Assembly (NCBI GenBank): GCA_021770785.1
Contig: JAETQH010000031.1
Location: 1 to 49,808 of the forward strand
DNA: 49,808 bases
From: Lachnospiraceae bacterium
GTDB lineage: Bacteria > Bacillota > Clostridia > Lachnospirales > Lachnospiraceae
Direction of reading: 5' to 3'
Shown here: piece after piece, positions 34,227 through 42,828 of the stretch
Numbering within the stretch: position 1 is the first letter of the stretch
Layout: every line of letters begins with the position of its first letter
Program-made: the position numbers and the translations under genes
The notes under the pieces: generated by a model
The model's input: only the letters and a program-made list of their open reading frames with translations
What the model was told of the DNA's origin: nothing
Databases searched by the model: none

Positions 34227-35522
34227 ATGCTGATACAATTTAATTTCAAAAATTTTAAATCTTTTCGGGATGAAGTATCGCTTGATTTGTCAGCAACGAA
34301 AATAACAGAGCATGAAAGTCATGTTGTGGATATTGCAAATGACAAGTTGTTGAAGGTAGCGGCAATTTATGGTGCTAATGCAAGCGGAAAGTCTAATGTA
34401 TATGATGCTTTTGATTATATGACTTATTATGTGGCAGAATCCTTCAATTTTGGCGGCGAAGAGGACAGCCGCCGGAAAAAAGAAAATGATTATCCGAAGG
34501 TTACTCCATTTTTATTTGATGAGAAAAGTTGTGATGAAGAAACTACCTTTGAGGTATTTTATGTGGACAATGCAGAAAACAGTGGAAAGATATATCAATA
34601 TGGATTTTCGCTGAGAAGGGATGAAGTTGTAGAGGAATGGCTGTATTCCAAGGCTAAAACCGCAAGAAATAATTATAGGACGATTTTTTATCGGAAAAAG
34701 GGTGAAGAACTAGAAATAAATGGATTTTCCAAAAACCATGTGGAAAATATCAAGGCATCTTTAAATAAAGAGACACTTATTGTTTCTCTTGGGGCCAAAC
34801 TGCGGGTTGCCAAACTAAAAAAGGTCAGGGATTGGTTTTTGAATAATGATATCCTTGATTTTGGCGATCCGGCAGAAAATTTTTTCCGTTCCAGAATGCT
34901 TCCGGAAGGTTTTGTAGACAGTAAGGAAGTACAAGGGAATGTGGTAAAGTATTTTGCGTCTTTTGATGAAGCAATCCAAGATTTTAATATAGAAAAATTG
35001 CCGCAGGAAGATGAAAAGGAAAACAGTAAGAGTTACAGGATTGATGCTCTTCATAAAATGACAGACAGTCAGAAGATGGCAGCTATTCCGTTGAAGATGG
35101 AATCAAGCGGTACGTTGAAAATGTTTGCACTCTATCCGTCCTTGAAGGATGTACTGGATAATGGGGGCACTCTGTTTATTGATGAGCTGAATGCCAGATT
35201 ACATCCATTATTAGTACGGAATATCATACTGACGTTTTTGTCACCCGAAATCAATACACAGAATGCACAGTTAATTTTTACAACTCATGATATTTGGCAG
35301 TTTTCTAATGAGCTGCTTCGGCGGGATGAAATTTGGCTGGTGAACAAAAACAGAGACGGGGTTTCTGAATTGTACTCTCTGGCGGACTTTAAAGATGAAG
35401 ATGGCAACAAGGTGCGCAGAGATGAGGCGTTGTCTAAGAAGTACCTGACAGGCAATTATGGAGCTATTCCTGCATTGAAGCCTATGAAGATGCTGACAGG
35501 GAGGGCTGCGGATGGCGAATAA
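34227..35522 (+). CDS. AAA15-type ATPase of a RloA/AbiL-like defence pair
   Basis: 431-residue ABC/SMC-like ATPase of the kind found with RloB. It has Walker A GANASGKSN at 49-57, a signature-like ESSGTLKMF, Walker B TLFIDELNARLHP with Asp319/Glu320, and the switch histidine in FTTHD. Such pairs occur as abortive-infection modules (AbiL in Lactococcus is the nearest named example I can recall) and beside type I restriction loci. The ATPase presumably senses infection and gates the RloB effector. First gene of a four-gene operon; overlaps rloB by 11 bases. Confidence 0.85.
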   Translation: MLIQFNFKNFKSFRDEVSLDLSATKITEHESHVVDIANDKLLKVAAIYGANASGKSNVYDAFDYMTYYVAESFNFGGEEDSRRKKENDYPKVTPFLFDEKSCDEETTFEVFYVDNAENSGKIYQYGFSLRRDEVVEEWLYSKAKTARNNYRTIFYRKKGEELEINGFSKNHVENIKASLNKETLIVSLGAKLRVAKLKKVRDWFLNNDILDFGDPAENFFRSRMLPEGFVDSKEVQGNVVKYFASFDEAIQDFNIEKLPQEDEKENSKSYRIDALHKMTDSQKMAAIPLKMESSGTLKMFALYPSLKDVLDNGGTLFIDELNARLHPLLVRNIILTFLSPEINTQNAQLIFTTHDIWQFSNELLRRDEIWLVNKNRDGVSELYSLADFKDEDGNKVRRDEALSKKYLTGNYGAIPALKPMKMLTGRAADGE

Positions 35523-36177
35523 AGGAGGAAAACCCAGTGACCGCAGGGCCGGAAAAAGAAAAGATCGGAATAAGCGGGTAGGGACAAGAATACCGGAATT
35601 AGGATATTACCTGATTGTGACAGATACGGAGGAAACGGAGAAAAATTACTTTGAGGGACTGCGTGACAGTATTCCTGAAGAACTGAAAGATCGTTTGGTA
35701 ATAAAGGTGGAAAAGGCAAAAACCGTAGAACTGGTGGAGCGGGCTATGGAACTTACCGATGCAGAATCGCAGTACCGTATTCCATGGATTGTTTTTGACA
35801 GGGATCAGGTAAAGGATTTTGATGAGATTATACGAACCGCAGAAAAAAATAGTATCAATGCTGGATGGTCGAATCCATGTTTTGAAATTTGGATGTATGC
35901 ATATTTGGGAGAGATGCCTGTTATCAGGGAATCCTATACATGCTGTAATCGGTTTGCAGAAAAATTTGAGAAGGTTACAGGACAGAAATATTTGAAGAAA
36001 GACAGAGATATTTATAGAAAACTTGTGCGGTATGGGGATGAAGAAAAGGCTTTTCGGATAGCAGAGCAGTGTTATAAAAAATGCAAAGAGAATGGAAAAG
36101 AGAAACCATCAGAGATGTGGCCTGCGAGTATGGTGCAGCGGTTGGTGGAAGAGATACAGAAAAAAGCTGGGAGATGA
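35512..36177 (+). CDS. RloB family protein (TOPRIM-like effector)
   Basis: 221 residues, RloB family (PF13707). After a basic, disordered 25-residue N-terminus, the strand YYLIVTDTEETEKNYF carries a candidate metal-binding glutamate (Glu40, Glu41 or Glu43), and VFDRDQ supplies a DxD pair (Asp96, Asp98), the pattern of TOPRIM-type nucleases. NPCFEIWMY is a further family motif. With the overlapping AAA ATPase it forms a defence pair; the likely effector activity is nucleic acid cleavage, by inference. Four bases separate it from the next start. Confidence 0.82.
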   Translation: MANKGGKPSDRRAGKRKDRNKRVGTRIPELGYYLIVTDTEETEKNYFEGLRDSIPEELKDRLVIKVEKAKTVELVERAMELTDAESQYRIPWIVFDRDQVKDFDEIIRTAEKNSINAGWSNPCFEIWMYAYLGEMPVIRESYTCCNRFAEKFEKVTGQKYLKKDRDIYRKLVRYGDEEKAFRIAEQCYKKCKENGKEKPSEMWPASMVQRLVEEIQKKAGR

Positions 36178-36181
36178 TAGA

Positions 36182-37408
36182 TTGAAAGATAGAAATGCGG
36201 TTAGTACTTTAAAGGGATATTTTTATCAGTTTGATTTTTCTATTTTACAATTGCTGAGTTTGGATAACATGGCAGATAAAGTAACAATAGAGGGTATTGA
36301 AGATATTGATATTACTACAATAGATAGTAAAACAGCAATACAATGTAAATATTATGAAGGTACGGAATATAATCATTCAGAAATAGCAGAAGCTATAAAA
36401 TATTTGTTAATGGATTTTTCTGAAAGAAAAAATAATGGTAGTAAAAAGATAAATTATATGCTGTATGGTTACTATTTAAAAGGGCAAGAGAAATTACCAG
36501 ATATAATAGATGTATCATTTCTTAAATCAAAATTTTTAACGCATAAACACAAGAAGAAAGATACAGGTGAATTTCAGATTGTTAAAGAATATGAGCAATT
36601 AAATCTTACAGATAAGGATTTAGAGGATTTTCTTACGCTGGTAAAAGTTGATGTTAATGCTCAAAAATTAGAACAACAATTACAAGATGTATATTCTAAG
36701 ATAACCAAAGTGTTCAAATGCACGACATTTGAAGCGGAGCATTATTATTATAATAATGCTCTAAAAACCATTAAAAATATTGCAATTTGTGAAAAACAAT
36801 CAGAGAGAGAAATTTCTAAAAAAGAGTTTTTAAATGAAATTGATAAAAAGGAAATACTTTTTAATCGATGGTTTTATCTATATAGAACACAAAAAGAGAT
36901 TTTTAAAAAAATCCGAAAAGAATACTTTACATCTTTAAATATTGCACCATACGAACGTTTCTTTTTGTTGGAAGTTGACCAAGATGATTTTAATCTAGTT
37001 CTTATTAAAGATTTGATATACATCATCATAAAAAAATGGTCAAAATGCTCAAAAAGAGAACAACATCCCTTTTGCTCGTACATATATTTTCATAATATTT
37101 TGGAAAAGCAATTAATTATGTTAAAAAAAGAATTATATAGAGAAAATGTGAATTTTATTGACGGTTTTCCCTTTTTGGGGGCCGATTTTTATGCAGAAAC
37201 CTTGAGTTTGCCAGCAACACATGAAAATAAGCTGCAGATAAAAATTATAAATGATATGCACATGATAGATGATGTAATAGAAAAAATTCATCAAAGGGTT
37301 GAGATATATCAATTTTATAAAAATGAAGTGTTTTACATGGGATCTGATAATGTGAAACATGTAAAAATGCAAATAGAAAAGTTGGATAATATAAAGGAGA
37401 TTATATGA
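36182..37408 (+). CDS. DUF4297-like nuclease, partner of HerA
   Basis: 408 residues. The N-terminus carries a PD-(D/E)xK-type core: GYFYQ helix, Glu37-Glu40-Asp41-Asp43 in IEGIEDID and Gln54-x-Lys56 in IQCKYYE, the arrangement of DUF4297/Cap4-like DNA endonucleases. The remainder is helical, low-GC and of unknown fold. TTG start chosen with GGGAG eight bases upstream; the open frame extends 90 bases further into rloB but out of register with any ribosome site. Overlaps herA by four bases (ATGA). HerA-DUF4297 pairs are reported anti-phage systems in which a HerA hexamer activates the nuclease. Confidence 0.78.
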   Translation: MKDRNAVSTLKGYFYQFDFSILQLLSLDNMADKVTIEGIEDIDITTIDSKTAIQCKYYEGTEYNHSEIAEAIKYLLMDFSERKNNGSKKINYMLYGYYLKGQEKLPDIIDVSFLKSKFLTHKHKKKDTGEFQIVKEYEQLNLTDKDLEDFLTLVKVDVNAQKLEQQLQDVYSKITKVFKCTTFEAEHYYYNNALKTIKNIAICEKQSEREISKKEFLNEIDKKEILFNRWFYLYRTQKEIFKKIRKEYFTSLNIAPYERFFLLEVDQDDFNLVLIKDLIYIIIKKWSKCSKREQHPFCSYIYFHNILEKQLIMLKKELYRENVNFIDGFPFLGADFYAETLSLPATHENKLQIKIINDMHMIDDVIEKIHQRVEIYQFYKNEVFYMGSDNVKHVKMQIEKLDNIKEII

Positions 37409-39183
37409 TGGAAGAGAAAATAAATGCGGAAGTAATATCAGTTTATCCTAACAAGATTAAGATTGCAGTAGATGATTTGTCAGAGTTTCAATTAGAGACG
37501 GAATCATTAAAAGTTGGATCTTATCTACGAATTGCAGATAATGAAAATGCTATTATGATTGCGATAATTGAAAATTTCTCAATAGAAGTTAAAGAAAATG
37601 GTGAGCGTTCATATAATATTGAGGCATTGCCGTTAGGAATGATAATTGGAGATGAATTTATTCGAGGTGGTGATACGATTGCTATCCCTCCCAAAAAAGT
37701 TGAGCCTGCATCTAAAGAGGATATTAAAAAAATATTTATGGAATCAGTGAATGAGGATGAAAAGTTTCTGTTTTCAAAATTGTCTTCAGATAGAGGAATC
37801 CCCATTCCGGTAAATGGAAACAAATTTTTTAATAAACACATAGCAATTGTTGGTTCAACTGGTTCTGGGAAATCACATACTGTGTGCAAAATAATACAAA
37901 ATGCTGTAAAAGAGAATAGTGGAAAATTTGCACTGAATAATTCCCATATTATAATTTTTGATATTCATTCTGAATATAGAAGTGCATTCCCTAATGCAAA
38001 TTTTCTTAATATTGATAATTTAATACTGCCGTACTGGTTGATGAACAGTGAAGAGTTAGAAGAAATTTTGTTAGATACAGGTGAACGAGATAATTACAAT
38101 CAATCGTCAATTTTTAGGACTTTGGTTACTGAGAACAAAGCAAAATATAATCCGCAAGAGGAGAAAATATACTATGATACGCCGGTGTTTTTCGATATTA
38201 ACGAAATTACGAATGCTGTTAATAACTTAAAGAATGAAACATATAATGCTAAAAATAGTTCTCGATATATGATTAATGATGGTTCATACACATTGCCATC
38301 AGATAGAAAAACAGATGAAACATCAGGGATTGAATTGACGGAAGCAGAAAGGATTGAAAAATATTTTGAAGAGGAGTTAAAATTTTACCCAATAAAAGCT
38401 CAGAACATTACAAAGGGTGATTATAATGATGGAACATTGGACAAATTTTCTGTACGATTAATGGCGAAAGTAAAAGATAAAAGGTTAGACTTTTTATTTG
38501 GAAAAAAGACAAGGGAAATAACATTTGAAGAAGTTTTAAAACAATTAATGGGATATGGAGATGAAAAGAAGTCTAATGTTACTGTTATAGATTTGAGCAG
38601 TGTTCCTTTTGAGGTTTTAAGCATTACGGTTTCATTAATATCCAGATTGATATTTGAATATGGTTATTATTACAAAAGATACAGATGTAAAATGGATAAA
38701 GATGAGAAAATAAATAATGATGTTCCAGTTTTGTTGGTTTATGAGGAAGCACATAAATATGTTCCCAAAAGTGAATTGACAAAATATAGATCATCTCAAA
38801 AAGCAATAGAGCGAATTGCAAAAGAAGGTAGAAAATATGGTATAACATTGATGCTTGCAAGTCAAAGGCCGTCGGAAATTTCGGAAACTATTTTTTCACA
38901 GTGTAATAATTTTATTGCAATGCGCCTTACTAATCCAAATGATCAAGGATATGTAAAAAGATTATTACCAGATACATTAGGAAACTTGATAGAAAAACTA
39001 CCATCACTTTCGGCCGGTGAAGCTTTGCTGATAGGAGAATCTATTGTTATGCCATCAGTTGTTCAAATTGATGAATGCAAAGATAATCCACCTTCTTCAA
39101 ACGATATACCTTATTGGCATTTATGGAAAGAAGAATGGAAGTCTCTTGATTTTGAAAAATTGCGAAAAGAATGGTATCAGTAA
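37405..39183 (+). CDS. HerA-type ATPase/helicase
   Basis: 592-residue hexameric HerA/FtsK-superfamily motor. The N-terminal HAS-barrel (about 1-100), Walker A GSTGSGKS at 150-157, IIIFDIHSEYRS strand, Walker B VYEEAHKY with Glu447/Glu448, sensor LASQRPSEIS, and the C-terminal brace (LPSLSAGEALLIGES) are all visible. Forms the ATPase half of the DUF4297-HerA defence pair. Markedly AT-rich compared with the ICE, with AAA/GAA/ATA codons dominating, so it was acquired from another source. A hairpin terminator follows 17 bases downstream. Confidence 0.9.
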   Translation: MMEEKINAEVISVYPNKIKIAVDDLSEFQLETESLKVGSYLRIADNENAIMIAIIENFSIEVKENGERSYNIEALPLGMIIGDEFIRGGDTIAIPPKKVEPASKEDIKKIFMESVNEDEKFLFSKLSSDRGIPIPVNGNKFFNKHIAIVGSTGSGKSHTVCKIIQNAVKENSGKFALNNSHIIIFDIHSEYRSAFPNANFLNIDNLILPYWLMNSEELEEILLDTGERDNYNQSSIFRTLVTENKAKYNPQEEKIYYDTPVFFDINEITNAVNNLKNETYNAKNSSRYMINDGSYTLPSDRKTDETSGIELTEAERIEKYFEEELKFYPIKAQNITKGDYNDGTLDKFSVRLMAKVKDKRLDFLFGKKTREITFEEVLKQLMGYGDEKKSNVTVIDLSSVPFEVLSITVSLISRLIFEYGYYYKRYRCKMDKDEKINNDVPVLLVYEEAHKYVPKSELTKYRSSQKAIERIAKEGRKYGITLMLASQRPSEISETIFSQCNNFIAMRLTNPNDQGYVKRLLPDTLGNLIEKLPSLSAGEALLIGESIVMPSVVQIDECKDNPPSSNDIPYWHLWKEEWKSLDFEKLRKEWYQ

Positions 39184-39199
39184 GAATAATATAAAGAAG

Positions 39200-39235
39200 C
39201 ACGATTGAATTTAAATAGTTCAGTCGTGTTTTTTT
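39200..39235 (+). terminator. Rho-independent terminator of the defence operon
   Basis: CACGATTGAA pairs with TTCAGTCGTG (one G-U) around an AT-rich loop, followed by seven T residues. It lies directly after herA and closes the cargo operon. Confidence 0.8.
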
Positions 39236-39258
39236 GTATAGAAAAATAGGAGGTGTAT

Positions 39259-39447
39259 ATGAAAAGATTACGTTACCATCAGCCAGGCTATTGGCATTAC
39301 TTAATGGGGAATTATATTAGCGGTTTTTATGAACTAAATATTTTAGGAACTGCCTGCCGGGAAACTGGCAGGCAAATTTTATGTATATGGAGGAAAAAGA
39401 TTGAAAGTAACAGCAAAAATTACAAAGAGTTTTACCGATGCAGGTAA
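39259..39447 (+). CDS. Doubtful short ORF spanning the right hairpin repeat
   Basis: ATG follows AGGAGGTGTAT and opens a 62-codon frame. The first 25 codons are plausible protein, but the remainder simply reads through the hairpin repeat and the start of spoVG in another frame. It might be the 5' end of a gene cut by the cargo boundary. Confidence 0.25.
   Translation: MKRLRYHQPGYWHYLMGNYISGFYELNILGTACRETGRQILCIWRKKIESNSKNYKEFYRCR
39348..39377 (+). repeat. 30-bp hairpin repeat, right copy bordering the defence cargo
   Basis: Same unit as the copy at 33973, here with CTGGCAGGCA as 3' arm. It lies 24 bases before the spoVG start, so in the uninterrupted ICE the single unit would have stood between DUF6133 and spoVG. 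Confidence 0.8.
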
Positions 39448-39679
39448 GCTGAAAGCATTTGCCACCGTATGTCTGGCAGATGCTTTTTTGGTAACAGGAG
39501 TCCGGGTTGTGGAGTGTGAGAAAGGAATTACCGTATTTATGCCCAGTATGAAGGACAAAGAGGATGAATACAGGGATGTATGCTTTCCGATTAAACCTGA
39601 GCTTCGCAGTCAGATCAACACAGCAGTATTAAATGCCTATGATGCGAGCCTGAAGGAGAATGAACCGGATGGGGAATAG
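39401..39679 (+). CDS. SpoVG family protein
   Basis: 92-residue small RNA/DNA-binding protein of the SpoVG family: N-terminal strand VTAKITKSF, KLKAFATVCLADAFLVTGVRV (split by a turn) and the FMPS motif are recognisable. TTG start with GGAGG nine bases before. SpoVG-like genes are common in ICE transfer operons; role there unknown, presumably post-transcriptional control. Confidence 0.85.
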   Translation: MKVTAKITKSFTDAGKLKAFATVCLADAFLVTGVRVVECEKGITVFMPSMKDKEDEYRDVCFPIKPELRSQINTAVLNAYDASLKENEPDGE

Positions 39680-39717
39680 CAGCCAGATAATCTGCGCCAC
39701 AAGGGAGGTGAAGCGGA

Positions 39718-40563
39718 TTGGAGATTATACTGGTGCTTCTTATCGTGGCAGTCCTGAATGGTGCAATCGCCTATATAGATGAAATGCTGCAGGAGTTAGT
39801 GCCAATGACGCTGTATGCTGACCGGTATATGCTGGCGGCGAACGGCGGGAGCATGGTTGATGTCCTTTTTGACATTCTGCTTGGTTTTGGAGTGTCTTTG
39901 ATTATCCTGAAATTCTTGAAAAAGGGTTTTGAGTGCTATGTTATGTGGACGGATGGAGATCCAGATACAGAACCGACCGGACTTGTGATCCGATTTATGC
40001 AGGCAGTAGCTGTTGCAGTCTGTTTTCCCATTATCTACGGTTGGATGGCAGAGATTACGGAGGGACTGATAGATGAACTGATGACAGCAATCGGGGCATC
40101 TACGGATTATGACTGGCAGGCATGGGTAAACGGTATTTCATCTTTGGGACTGACAACGGCAATCTTCGGACTGATCTTTGTTGTCTGCTATTTTATCCTG
40201 TATTTCCAGTTCCTGATGAGGGGACTGGAAATCATGATTCTGCGGATTGGGATGCCTATGGCATGTGTGGGGCTTCTGGATAACGATAAGGGCGTATTCA
40301 AGACCTATATCAACAAGTTTTTTCAGAGTACCCTTGCGGTGGTTATTCAGATCTGTCTTTGCAAGCTGGGCGTAGGCATGATGCTAAATATCGGAATCAA
40401 CATGAATGTATTTTGGGGGATGGCGTGTATGGTGCTTGCCATTAAGACACCGTCTTTCCTGAGAGAGTTTCTTGTGCCTGCTGGCGGCAGTGGAAGCGGA
40501 GTCATCAATAATGTTTACCATTCCGTGCGGTTAGTGGGCATGGTGAAGGGTATGGCAAAGTAA
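39718..40563 (+). CDS. TrbL/VirB6-like conjugal transfer membrane protein
   Basis: 281-residue polytopic protein with TM helices near 1-18, 45-66, 90-112, 140-170, 205-225 and 235-250. It matches the VirB6/TrbL-type channel protein of Firmicutes ICEs and should form part of the inner-membrane transfer pore. The Gly-rich loop GGSGSG near the C-terminus is typical. TTG start behind AAGGGAGGTG. Confidence 0.83.
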   Translation: MEIILVLLIVAVLNGAIAYIDEMLQELVPMTLYADRYMLAANGGSMVDVLFDILLGFGVSLIILKFLKKGFECYVMWTDGDPDTEPTGLVIRFMQAVAVAVCFPIIYGWMAEITEGLIDELMTAIGASTDYDWQAWVNGISSLGLTTAIFGLIFVVCYFILYFQFLMRGLEIMILRIGMPMACVGLLDNDKGVFKTYINKFFQSTLAVVIQICLCKLGVGMMLNIGINMNVFWGMACMVLAIKTPSFLREFLVPAGGSGSGVINNVYHSVRLVGMVKGMAK

Positions 40564-40592
40564 ATGGTGTTCGTTTGAAAGGATGGAACGGT

Positions 40593-40799
40593 TTGAAATT
40601 AGATGATATTTCCATAGCCATAATCAGCCTGATCCGAGCGGGAGCAGTATTCCGTTTTGTCTATTGCATGGTGCGTTTGCAGGGAGCAGAGGAAGAACAG
40701 GCGCAGTACCGGAAAAGGGCAAAGAATACGGTATTGTTCTATATCGTTGCGGAGAGCATCTGGCAGATAAAGGACATTGTTATGTATTATTATGGGTAA
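40593..40799 (+). CDS. Small membrane protein of the transfer operon
   Basis: 68 residues with two hydrophobic segments (about 5-22 and 45-65) and a charged loop between. TTG start follows AAGGATGG at suitable spacing; an in-frame TTG 18 bases earlier is less well placed. Found at the position of small TM proteins between trbL and prgI. No named family. Confidence 0.6.
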   Translation: MKLDDISIAIISLIRAGAVFRFVYCMVRLQGAEEEQAQYRKRAKNTVLFYIVAESIWQIKDIVMYYYG

Positions 40800-40811
40800 T
40801 GAGAAGTCCCC

Positions 40812-41162
40812 ATGTTGCGGGACTGGAAAGGAGGAACTACGGAAGAACAGAAGTGGGAGCTGTATATCCCCAGCGGGGTAAAAGCGGAAAATGAATTATT
40901 CAATGGTTTTGGACGGAGGGAGCTTTTGCAGAGTATTGCAGGCTCCCTCTTTGGCGGTGCAGTAGCCGCCGTTATCTGGCTGTGTTCTAATAACGTGGCA
41001 TTTACCGTGGTTGCGGCTTTGACAGGTATCTTTGGGAGTGTGATGATGTGTACCAAAGACCAGAACAATCAGAGCGTAGTCGATCAGGTGGGCAATATGA
41101 TACGTTTTGCAAGGAGCCAGCAAATCTATCCCTATCGCGCTTTGAGCGAATGGGGCACATGA
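40812..41162 (+). CDS. PrgI-like transfer protein
   Basis: 116 residues: LYIPSGVK at the N-terminus, then two TM helices (about 43-62 and 65-82) and a polar C-terminal tail with YPYRAL, the layout of PrgI proteins that precede the VirB4 ATPase in Gram-positive T4SS. A strong ribosome site (AAAGGAGG, 40827-40834) lies inside the 5' end, so the real start may be a little downstream at a non-ATG codon. VirB4 does not follow here. Confidence 0.62.
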   Translation: MLRDWKGGTTEEQKWELYIPSGVKAENELFNGFGRRELLQSIAGSLFGGAVAAVIWLCSNNVAFTVVAALTGIFGSVMMCTKDQNNQSVVDQVGNMIRFARSQQIYPYRALSEWGT

Positions 41163-41245
41163 TGAAAAGAAGTTCTAAGACTCCAAAATACAGAGCCTAA
41201 GAACTTCTATGTTTCATCAGGGGAAATGCAAATACGGCATTTCCC
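41161..41245. repeat. 58-bp two-tier hairpin element copy 2 plus second hairpin
   Basis: Outer stem GATGAAA/TTTCATC (41161-41167, 41212-41218), inner stem AGAAGTTCT/AGAACTTCT (41168-41176, 41200-41208), an ATG bulge between the 3' arms, and loop motif TAAGAC..CAAAATAC..GCCTAA. A second perfect 9-bp hairpin, GGGAAATGC with GCATTTCCC, follows at once. Non-coding except for a doubtful 53-codon frame; no promoter identified in the remaining bases to 41346. Confidence 0.75.
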
Positions 41246-41346
41246 GAAAAGAAGCAAGTCTACCAATCAAATTTCAGGATGCTATTCTACCGGACCAGAG
41301 GAAAAAGGAATTGTGAATACCTCTCAAACCATAACAGGAGGTCTGT

Positions 41347-42828
41347 TTGGAATTTTTAGATTTATTCAGTGGAATAGGCGGCTTTAGAAGAGGATTGGAA
41401 CGAAGCGGACATAAATGTATCGGTCATGTAGAAATTGATAAATATGCGAATATCAGTTACATGGCAATGTACGGGCTTTCCTACTGCAAGTACGGAAAAT
41501 GCGGGGAAGGAAACGGTTGCCGGATATGCAGTAAGGAGATAAGAGAACACTGTGACGGAAGTAAATGCACGGGCGAGTGGTTCGCCAAAGATATTAAACA
41601 GCTCACAGCAGGAGAGATTCCAAGAGCTGAAATCTGGACTTTCGGATTTCCTTGCACAGATATTTCCCTGTCAGGAAAGCGGGCAGGTCTTGCCGGAGAG
41701 CGAAGTGGATTATTTTTTACAGTCTCTGGCCTGCTCAAGAGCACGCCTGCCGAAGATAAACCCCGCTTCCTTATCGTTGAGAACGTTAAGCATCTGTTGT
41801 CAAGCGAGAGAGGCGGGGATTTTACCGCCGTTCTGTTTAGCTTATGGGAAGCAGGGTATGACCTTGAATGGCAGTGTGTCAACAGTAAGGATTTTGGAGT
41901 CCCCCAGCATAGGGAACGAGTGTACCTTGTTGGATATTTTGGAGGAATCCGTGGACGAAAAGTATTTCCTGTCAGCGGAGCAAACACAGCGGTTGTTAAA
42001 AAAGTTATAGGAGGCTGTCAGGGAGAGCGTGTCTATGATGCGGACGGGCTTTCCGTTACCCTGACAGCGGACGGCGGCGGTGCCGGAGGAAAGACAGGGC
42101 TGTATCTGTGCGGGACAAAGAAGCCGGAAGAATGGATGGAGTGCCTGAAAGAGACCGGAAATGGGGAGTGCGGGGCAAAGAACTATGCCGGTTTCTTCAC
42201 ACAGAAGAAAGAGCCGGATATGACAAGGACTTCACGGTGTTTGGTATCTCATTATAACGCAGGGATAACGAGGTTTGGTGAAAGTTCCGGTGTGCTGTAC
42301 TGTAAAGCCTGTGACGGAAAGTGCGTACAGGCGAGAGCAGCACTTACGCCGGAGAGGGAGAACAAGCGGCAGAATGGACGAAGGTTTAAGAATGCTGGAG
42401 AGCCGGGATTTACCCTGACAGCGGTTGACCGCCATGGCGTGATGCTGCTGCAGTGTCCTTATTATACCGGAATGCCTATCTGGGAAGCAACCAAGCAGGG
42501 ATACGTAATCGCAAGGCATGGGGATGGGATCAACTTGTCTTATCCGAACAGCACAGTAAGCAGAGGGCGGGTAGGTAAGCAGTGCGCCCAGACGCTTGTG
42601 ACAGGCGGGAGCATGGGAGTGGTAGTATACTGCCGCATCCGCAGGCTCACACCGAGAGAGTGTTTCCGGTTACAGGCATTTGAAGATTTCCTGTTTGACC
42701 GTGCAAAGGCGGCAGGAGTCAGTGATGCACAGCTCTATAAGCAGGCGGGAAATTCCGTGACGGTCAATATCGTTTACGAGATAGGACTGCGGCTTGCGGA
42801 AATGGAGGCGGGCATCCTTGAAATTTAA
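41347..42828 (+). CDS. DNA (cytosine-5) methyltransferase
   Basis: 493-residue C5 methylase. Motif I LFSGIGGFRRG (6-16), catalytic Cys103 in GFPCTDIS, ENVKHL, and the QHRERVYLVGY motif are in order, with a long target-recognition region before the C-terminal motifs (LTPRECFRLQ, QAGNSV). Unusually Cys-rich insertion at about 45-75. No cognate restriction enzyme is present, so it is an orphan modification enzyme, probably protecting the ICE during entry. TTG start with AGGAGGTC. A second long frame overlaps it. Confidence 0.92.
   Translation: MEFLDLFSGIGGFRRGLERSGHKCIGHVEIDKYANISYMAMYGLSYCKYGKCGEGNGCRICSKEIREHCDGSKCTGEWFAKDIKQLTAGEIPRAEIWTFGFPCTDISLSGKRAGLAGERSGLFFTVSGLLKSTPAEDKPRFLIVENVKHLLSSERGGDFTAVLFSLWEAGYDLEWQCVNSKDFGVPQHRERVYLVGYFGGIRGRKVFPVSGANTAVVKKVIGGCQGERVYDADGLSVTLTADGGGAGGKTGLYLCGTKKPEEWMECLKETGNGECGAKNYAGFFTQKKEPDMTRTSRCLVSHYNAGITRFGESSGVLYCKACDGKCVQARAALTPERENKRQNGRRFKNAGEPGFTLTAVDRHGVMLLQCPYYTGMPIWEATKQGYVIARHGDGINLSYPNSTVSRGRVGKQCAQTLVTGGSMGVVVYCRIRRLTPRECFRLQAFEDFLFDRAKAAGVSDAQLYKQAGNSVTVNIVYEIGLRLAEMEAGILEI
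41552..42010 (+). CDS. Overlapping frame resembling a phage-type protein (inside the C5 methylase gene)
   Basis: 152-codon frame read in a different phase from the methylase. Its C-terminal half has a pattern I recognise from phage proteins encoded near methylases: SLRTLSICC, GMTLNGS, then TLLDILEE and DEKYFLS. Both frames thus give family-like sequence over the same DNA. GTG start with GGAG 13 bases upstream, rather far. It may be translated, or the phage-like family may partly be an annotation of the shadow frame. Confidence in expression is low to moderate. Confidence 0.4.
   Translation: MTEVNARASGSPKILNSSQQERFQELKSGLSDFLAQIFPCQESGQVLPESEVDYFLQSLACSRARLPKINPASLSLRTLSICCQAREAGILPPFCLAYGKQGMTLNGSVSTVRILESPSIGNECTLLDILEESVDEKYFLSAEQTQRLLKKL

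Noticed and set aside
41226..41387. 53-codon frame between the hairpin element and the C5 methylase
   Set aside because: Its ATG lies in a hairpin stem without a ribosome site, and the frame runs out inside the methylase. Not supported as a gene.
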